Shown here: positions 59,295-64,000 of the stretch, piece by piece
Layout of the letters: the number at the start of each line of letters is the position of its first letter
Position numbering within the stretch: position 1 is the first letter of the stretch
Translations under genes and position numbers: made by a program
Assembly (NCBI GenBank): GCA_035376985.1
Contig: DAOSSA010000005.1
Span: 59,524 to 123,523, forward strand
Reading direction: 5' to 3'
DNA: 64,000 bases
Source: Brevifilum sp029548365
GTDB lineage: Bacteria; Chloroflexota; Anaerolineae; Anaerolineales; Anaerolineaceae
Notes under the pieces: generated by a model
What the model was told of the DNA's origin: nothing
Database searches by the model: none
What the model saw: only the letters and a program-made list of their open reading frames with translations

Positions 59295-60692
59295 ATGAAA
59301 GAATACGATGTGATTGTGATTGGCGCCGGACCTGGCGGGTACGTCGCCGCCATCCGTAGCGCCCAACTGGGAAAGAAAACTGCCATCATTGAAAAGCGCT
59401 TCCTCGGCGGCGTGTGTTTAAATGTGGGTTGTATCCCATCAAAAGCCCTGCTCAAGAACGCCGAAATTGCCCACACCCTTCGGGAACGGGGCAAGGAATT
59501 CGGGTTCAAGCTGGATAACCTTGAGCTGGATTACAGTGTTGCCCATGACCGCAGCCGCAAGACCTCTGACCGGCTGGTGCGTGGCATCCGCTTCCTGATG
59601 AAAAAGAATGAGATTGATGTGCTGATGGGCGCAGCCAAACTGACCGCCAGGGATACCGTGGAAGTGACACCGGCGGAGGGCGAGCCCGAAGTTCTTAAAG
59701 CCAGGGATATTATCATCGCCACCGGTGCACACTCTTTCAGCATCCCGGGTGTGGAAGTGGACGGCGAAAAGGTCGTTGATTACGAGGTCGCCATCCTGCG
59801 AGACACGCTGCCAGAATCAGCGGTGATTATCGGCGGCGGCGCTATCGGCGTGGAGTTTGCCACCATCTGGAGCGCCTACGGTGTCCAGGTGACGATCATC
59901 GAGATGCTTGATACGCTCCTGCCGCTTGAAGACCCGGCGGTGGGTAAGGAGATCGAAAAAGCCTATAAAAAGCGCGGCATTAAGGTGATGACCGGCTCAA
60001 AGGTGAAGGGCGTCACAACCAACACGAAGGGCACCTCCGTTACCGTGGAAACCGGGGAGGGCGAAGAGGTTATCGATGCGGATCTGACCCTGGTCGCAAT
60101 CGGTTTCAAACCCAACAGCCAGGGCCTGGGTTTGGAAGACGTGGGGGTCAGGCTCAGCTCGCGCGGTCACATCGAGGTCGATGAACGCATGGCCACCAGC
60201 GTGGAGGGCATCTGGGCGATTGGTGATGTGACCGGTAAACTCTTGCTGGCGCATGTAGCCTCTGCGATGGGGATCGTCGCTGCAGAAAACATTGCCGGCG
60301 TCGAGACCGTGACCCTGGATTATGACATGATGCCCCGCGCCACCTACTGTTCCCCACAGACTGCCTCCTTTGGGTACACCGAGGACCAGGCTAAGGAAAG
60401 GGGCTACGATGTAGCGGTTGGCGAGTTCCCCTTCCAGGCCAGCGGCAAGGCGCTCGGATTGGGCGATTATACCGGCTTTGTGAAGATCGTCAGCGACAAG
60501 AAGTACGGCGAAATCCTCGGCGCACACATGGTCGGCCCGGATGTATCGGAACTGCTGCCTGAACTGACCCTGGCGCAGCGCTTTGAGCTGACCACCCACG
60601 AGATTGCCCGCAACGTGCATGCCCACCCCACCCTGAGTGAGGCTATCATGGAGGCAGCTGCGGACGCCCAGGATGAGGCCATACATATTTAA
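59295..60692 (+). CDS. lpdA: dihydrolipoyl dehydrogenase
   Basis: 465 residues. FAD site VIVIGAGPGGYVAAIRSAQLG, redox disulfide GGVCLNVGCIPSKALL, NAD site AVIIGGGAIGVEFATIWSAYG, second FAD motif IWAIGDVTGKLLLAHVASA, and the C-terminal HAHPTLSEAIMEA with the catalytic His. It reoxidises lipoamide in 2-oxoacid dehydrogenase or glycine-cleavage complexes. No E1/E2 or gcv gene is adjacent. AAAGGA precedes the ATG by 9 nt. Monocistronic. Confidence 0.95.
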   Translation: MKEYDVIVIGAGPGGYVAAIRSAQLGKKTAIIEKRFLGGVCLNVGCIPSKALLKNAEIAHTLRERGKEFGFKLDNLELDYSVAHDRSRKTSDRLVRGIRFLMKKNEIDVLMGAAKLTARDTVEVTPAEGEPEVLKARDIIIATGAHSFSIPGVEVDGEKVVDYEVAILRDTLPESAVIIGGGAIGVEFATIWSAYGVQVTIIEMLDTLLPLEDPAVGKEIEKAYKKRGIKVMTGSKVKGVTTNTKGTSVTVETGEGEEVIDADLTLVAIGFKPNSQGLGLEDVGVRLSSRGHIEVDERMATSVEGIWAIGDVTGKLLLAHVASAMGIVAAENIAGVETVTLDYDMMPRATYCSPQTASFGYTEDQAKERGYDVAVGEFPFQASGKALGLGDYTGFVKIVSDKKYGEILGAHMVGPDVSELLPELTLAQRFELTTHEIARNVHAHPTLSEAIMEAAADAQDEAIHI

Positions 60693-60738
60693 TGTTTATG
60701 GATTAAAATATCAACAACAGGCGGACCACAATCCCCAG

Positions 60739-60770
60739 CATAACGCCCGTGTCATCGCACGGGCGTTATG
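60739..60770 (+). terminator. terminator hairpin after lpdA
   Basis: A perfect 13-bp stem, CATAACGCCCGTG with CACGGGCGTTATG, loop TCATCG. Only a weak T/A tail follows (GATTAATTAT). The remaining 180 bp to sbcC show no feature. Confidence 0.65.
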
Positions 60771-60954
60771 GATTAATTATCCTCGTTGTCACGTGGTTGG
60801 TTGCGGGATCATGCGCGGGCGGCGTGATTGTCAGCGGGTTTTGACAACCGGCAATGAAATATCCATTTCCTGGGGGTTTACGATTGCGTTTACGCGGTGC
60901 TGGTTGAGGAAACTGGGAGGCTCTTTCTCGACCGCCATCCGAAGGACGCGTGAC

Positions 60955-63528
60955 CTAAACCACCTGTAATTGGGACCCCAGGGGCGTCTTTTCTACTTCA
61001 ATGCGGGTGGAGAAGGCATCTTTGAGCTCATCCAGGTGGGTGATGACCAGAATCTTCTCAAAATCTTCCTTCACCAGGTTGATGGCTTCCACCAGGAGCT
61101 GCCGACCCTGGGCGTCCTGGCTGCCAAAGCCCTCATCGATCACCAGGGTTTGTAAACGCGCGCCTGCCCGGTGGGCTAACATCTGGGAAAGAGCCACCCG
61201 GATGGCAAAGTTAACCCGAAAGGCCTCCCCTCCCGAGTACATTTCGTAATCTCGCTGACCAACACCGTCACTGATGACCATGTCCAACGTTTCTTTGAGG
61301 TCTTCCCGGTTGGCATCTTTGTATTCACGCTGGGTGACGAAATTAAAGGACATGCGCCCATTGCTCAAGCGCGAGAGCAGGGCGTTGGTCGCGGTTTCAA
61401 TCTCGGGCAGGGCTTGCTCGATCAACAACGCCGGGATGCCATCCTTGCCAAAGGCGCGCTCGAGTTGTTTGAGGTCTGCGATCTGCTGGGACAGCCCTTC
61501 CCGCTCTTCCAGCATGGCGGACTTGCGCTGTTTGAGGCTTTCCAAAGCGACCACGTTTTGGGTTGCCCCACCCACATCCTGGCGGAGTTGATTTTCCTGC
61601 TCCTGAATATCATACAATGCGGTTTCTGCCTGGTTCAAATCGGGCATCGCAGCTTGTGCGGCTGCATACTGGATGGCTGCCTCGTCATGAGTGGATGTCA
61701 TTTTCTCCAGGTTTTCTTCCAGATTGACCAACTGGTTCTCTAAGCTGGCAATTTCCCGTTCAATCGGCGCCAGGGTGGCCCGGGCTGTTTCCAGGCGGCG
61801 GAGTTGTTCTTGCGCCTCCCGGCCGGCGTTTTCAGCCTGGCGCAATTTTTCGTGTGCTTCCAGGTCGTAGCCCAGGGCTGTCATCTCGGCGTCAATCTCT
61901 GCCAGGCGGGTGCGCGCCTCCGGAGCGAAGGTACGGGTTTCAAGCGCTGCGCGAATCTCCGCCAGCCGTGACGCCCCATTTTTCTCCCAGGCCTGCTGCT
62001 GCGCGGTTAAATGTGAAATTTGGAGTTCATGCTGGTCTGCCTGGCGGGTGATCTCACGCAGGCTGACCTCCACGCTGTTCAGGTCGGCCAGCTTTACACC
62101 GATGCGGCTCAGCTTTTCTTCGACTTTTTCTAATAACTTCTTATTGGCACGATAGCGATCTCCCAACCCAAGTCCGTCTTGTTGCAGGTGCTCAATCAGG
62201 GTCTTCCGGTCGTCGGTGTTGAGGGGGCCTCCGCACAGCGGGCATTCCACGCCTTTGGCGGCCTGCAATTGCTCAATATGCGCTTGAAGCTCGTTCATCT
62301 CATCCCTCAGGCGCGGGTTTTCAGCTTTGGCTTCAGCCTGTTGCGTTTGCAAATGTGCTGCCTCTGCTTGCAGCAATCCGCGCTCTTCCAGTTTTTGGTT
62401 AGCAATGGCAATTTTTTCCCTTGAGGTGCTCAACTGCTGGGTCAAGGTTTCCAGTTCATTAAGGCTTTCCAACAGGGTGGTGTGTTGCTGTGTCAGTCCT
62501 GCCAGAGCCTCGCTCAGGCGGGCTCCCTCCGCCTGGACGATGCGCAAGGGTTCCTGCCGCAGGGATTCATGCTGACTGAACTGGATCGCTACGGCTTCCA
62601 TGGCTTCCAGGGCACGGTAAGCTGACTGCCAATCCTGGTAAGCCTTTTCGATTGCTGGGGCAGAACTCAGCACTTTGGCGTAACCCAATTTCTCCTCGCG
62701 GCGTGTAGATAAAGTCTCCAGGGCTTGATCCCGGTTACGGGTGATGATATCGATTTGATTTTGATAGGCAGTCAGCATCCGAGATTGCTCACCCAGGGCG
62801 GCGAGCATGCTGCGGATATTTTCTAGGATGGATGCCCGTTCCTGACGCTGCTTGGATAAGTCTACCAGCCGGGTTTCCAGGGTTTTCAAGCGTTCAATGC
62901 GCTGTGGTTCGTCGTCAAGCTCGCTTTGGATCTCGCTCAGGCGACCTTCCAGGGATTTGACGGTTTTTTCAAAATCGCGGCGTTTCTGGCTGGCGGCATC
63001 CCGGTAGGTTTCCCATATTTCGAGCCCTAATATATTGTTGAGAATTCGTTTTCGATCAGCCGGCCTGGCGCTGGCAAACTGGTCTGCTTTGCCCTGCAAG
63101 AAAAAAGAGGCGTTGGTGAAGGTGTCAAAATTCATCCGCAGGGTTGTTTCGATTTTTGCATTCGTCTCGCGCAGGGTGTGCTCGGTGAGGGGTTTCCAGT
63201 AGCTGGCTTCTCCCGCGTCAGACCCGATGAAAAAATCCACCGTTACGGACTTGCCGCGCGGGTTGATACGCTGCACCCGGTAGCGAGCGCCCTCAAAGTC
63301 AAAATCGAATATAACCACAGCAGCCTTCACCGAGGGGTGATTGTTGATGATGGATTCATCGCGTTTACGAGCGTGTCCAAACAAAGCCCAGGTCATCGCG
63401 TCCAGCAGGGCAGACTTGCCTGCCCCATTAGGGCCTGAGACGCACGCCAGGTTGAAACTTGTGAAATCCAGTTCAACCGCTTCTCGGTAAGACAGAAAAC
63501 CTTCAATGTGTAATTTTACAGGAATCAT
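60955..63528 (-). CDS. sbcC: exonuclease SbcC-like ATPase (SMC/Rad50 family)
   Basis: About 857 residues. Head: LHIEGFLSYREAVELDF and Walker A VSGPNGAGKSALLDAMTWALFG; a Rad50-type Q-loop region FFLQGKADQF; two long coiled coils (about 170-420 and 470-690) joined by the zinc-hook ECPLCGG; then the signature YSGGEAFRVNFAIRVALSQ and Walker B LVIDEGFGSQDAQGR. With SbcD it opens DNA hairpins and processes double-strand breaks. ATG 63528 starts the family-like MIPVKLHIEGF; 23 extra codons upstream are not conserved-looking. The expected sbcD is not immediately upstream. Confidence 0.9.
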   Translation of the reverse strand: MIPVKLHIEGFLSYREAVELDFTSFNLACVSGPNGAGKSALLDAMTWALFGHARKRDESIINNHPSVKAAVVIFDFDFEGARYRVQRINPRGKSVTVDFFIGSDAGEASYWKPLTEHTLRETNAKIETTLRMNFDTFTNASFFLQGKADQFASARPADRKRILNNILGLEIWETYRDAASQKRRDFEKTVKSLEGRLSEIQSELDDEPQRIERLKTLETRLVDLSKQRQERASILENIRSMLAALGEQSRMLTAYQNQIDIITRNRDQALETLSTRREEKLGYAKVLSSAPAIEKAYQDWQSAYRALEAMEAVAIQFSQHESLRQEPLRIVQAEGARLSEALAGLTQQHTTLLESLNELETLTQQLSTSREKIAIANQKLEERGLLQAEAAHLQTQQAEAKAENPRLRDEMNELQAHIEQLQAAKGVECPLCGGPLNTDDRKTLIEHLQQDGLGLGDRYRANKKLLEKVEEKLSRIGVKLADLNSVEVSLREITRQADQHELQISHLTAQQQAWEKNGASRLAEIRAALETRTFAPEARTRLAEIDAEMTALGYDLEAHEKLRQAENAGREAQEQLRRLETARATLAPIEREIASLENQLVNLEENLEKMTSTHDEAAIQYAAAQAAMPDLNQAETALYDIQEQENQLRQDVGGATQNVVALESLKQRKSAMLEEREGLSQQIADLKQLERAFGKDGIPALLIEQALPEIETATNALLSRLSNGRMSFNFVTQREYKDANREDLKETLDMVISDGVGQRDYEMYSGGEAFRVNFAIRVALSQMLAHRAGARLQTLVIDEGFGSQDAQGRQLLVEAINLVKEDFEKILVITHLDELKDAFSTRIEVEKTPLGSQLQVV

Positions 63529-64000
63529 CTTAAAAACCGTTTTTCGCCCAGGATATTTTGATTGTTGTGGGAACCTTCCTGGCGCAGCAATCCTCAAGTT
63601 TGAGCTGATTATCGATCAGGCAAACTGGCATACTTCCCTTAATCATACTGGAAGATTTATTTTCGTATTTTACGATAGCTTGCAGAGAGAGGCAAGCCGC
63701 AGGAATGGGACCGGTGGATTCCCGGTCTGGTCGAATAATTATTTAAAAACGATCGGATTGCAACAACTTTTTGTTATTGTCCGGGTGCGCCTTGTGGAAC
63801 GGAGTAAAAAATGATTGACATGTTTCAGGTTGTGCCAGTGTGGGGTTAAAGAGGCTGTCGAAAAACAAATGGTGTTTAATAATTGGTTTATGAAGCAATA
63901 CCATTATTTTTATTAAATACGATTTTAACAAATATTATATCAATTCGTAGGGGCAACCCTCCGTGGTTGCCCTGGGCGGACATGGAAGTCCGCCCCTACG
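63529..64000. other. gene-free stretch at the window end
   Basis: No gene is supported in these 472 bases. The last 55 bases are a palindromic repeat. Upstream, the DNA becomes AT-rich (63880-63945). Confidence 0.5.
63946..64000. repeat. palindromic intergenic repeat with terminal arms
   Basis: Outer arms CGTAGGGGC and GCCCCTACG enclose two inner hairpins, GGGCAACC/GGTTGCCC and GGCGGAC/GTCCGCC. It may continue beyond the window. A partial copy is at 21865-21890. Confidence 0.7.

Noticed and set aside
60771..60954. Coding remnant between lpdA and sbcC
   Set aside because: Short frames only, with no ribosome site or recognisable sequence.
1..64000. CRISPR array, prophage or intact insertion sequence
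   Set aside because: No regularly spaced direct repeats of 25-40 bp, no cas, integrase or capsid genes, and no active transposase were found; the only transposase-like gene lacks its catalytic residues.

Overview
The window reads as a chromosomal segment of an anaerobic member of the Chloroflexota, most likely Anaerolineae. The signs are indirect: a 2-oxoacid:ferredoxin oxidoreductase operon, a DUF6391 gene, many lipoproteins with Thr/Pro-rich linkers, an archaeal-type HMG-CoA synthase beside class II HMG-CoA reductase, and a DUF951 gene. No rRNA operon, phage, conjugative element, CRISPR array or intact insertion sequence is visible. Genes are dense, on both strands, in short operons with frequent 1-11 bp overlaps.

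Layout. 1-2058 (+): radA C-terminus, a DUF6391 protein, holA. 2421-5138 (-): four-subunit ferredoxin-dependent oxidoreductase (korDABC). 5293-9356: predicted metalloprotease, thiolase, htpG. 9357-13790: an AT-richer island with a lipoprotein divergent from a large membrane-anchored HExxH protein. 13880-18500: DUF368 membrane protein, M20 peptidase, VTT/DedA protein and udk, divergent from folD. 18593-21806: dtd, then an RNase D / beta-CASP nuclease pair. 22003-22089: tRNA-Ser(CGA). 22471-29667: glgP with a UPF0316 protein, a HerA-type ATPase, OsmC, glutaminyl cyclase. 29718-32859 (-): Hsp20, methyltransferase, histidine kinase. 33029-36591 (+): HMG-CoA reductase, HMG-CoA synthase and a thiolase-fold protein lacking the usual catalytic Cys and His. 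36737-43753: galE, two small genes, a GH3-like protein and a polysaccharide operon (nucleotide-sugar dehydrogenase, epimerase, flippase). 43824-46205 (-): tsaE-tsaB-rimI-udg. 46251-54338 (-): DUF951, plsC, prsW, a DsbA-cyclophilin fusion, tmk, an AAA/R3H ATPase, a GNAT-like protein, pdxS. 54452-56976 (-): ABC-2 exporter with an Ig-like/zinc-ribbon membrane partner. 57029-58591 (-): SPOUT methyltransferase and a degenerate IS200/IS605 TnpA-like protein. 59295-63528: lpdA and sbcC.

The points most worth following are: the TnpA-fold protein that has lost the HUH motif and the catalytic tyrosine; the Cys-less thiolase in the mevalonate-entry operon; three genes with a TATAAT box exactly 6 nt before ATG (predicted leaderless mRNAs); an apparent ATA start for the M20 peptidase; and DUF368 and VTT/DedA proteins close together, two families linked to undecaprenyl-phosphate recycling. 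All functions are inferred by reading translations; no database search was run.
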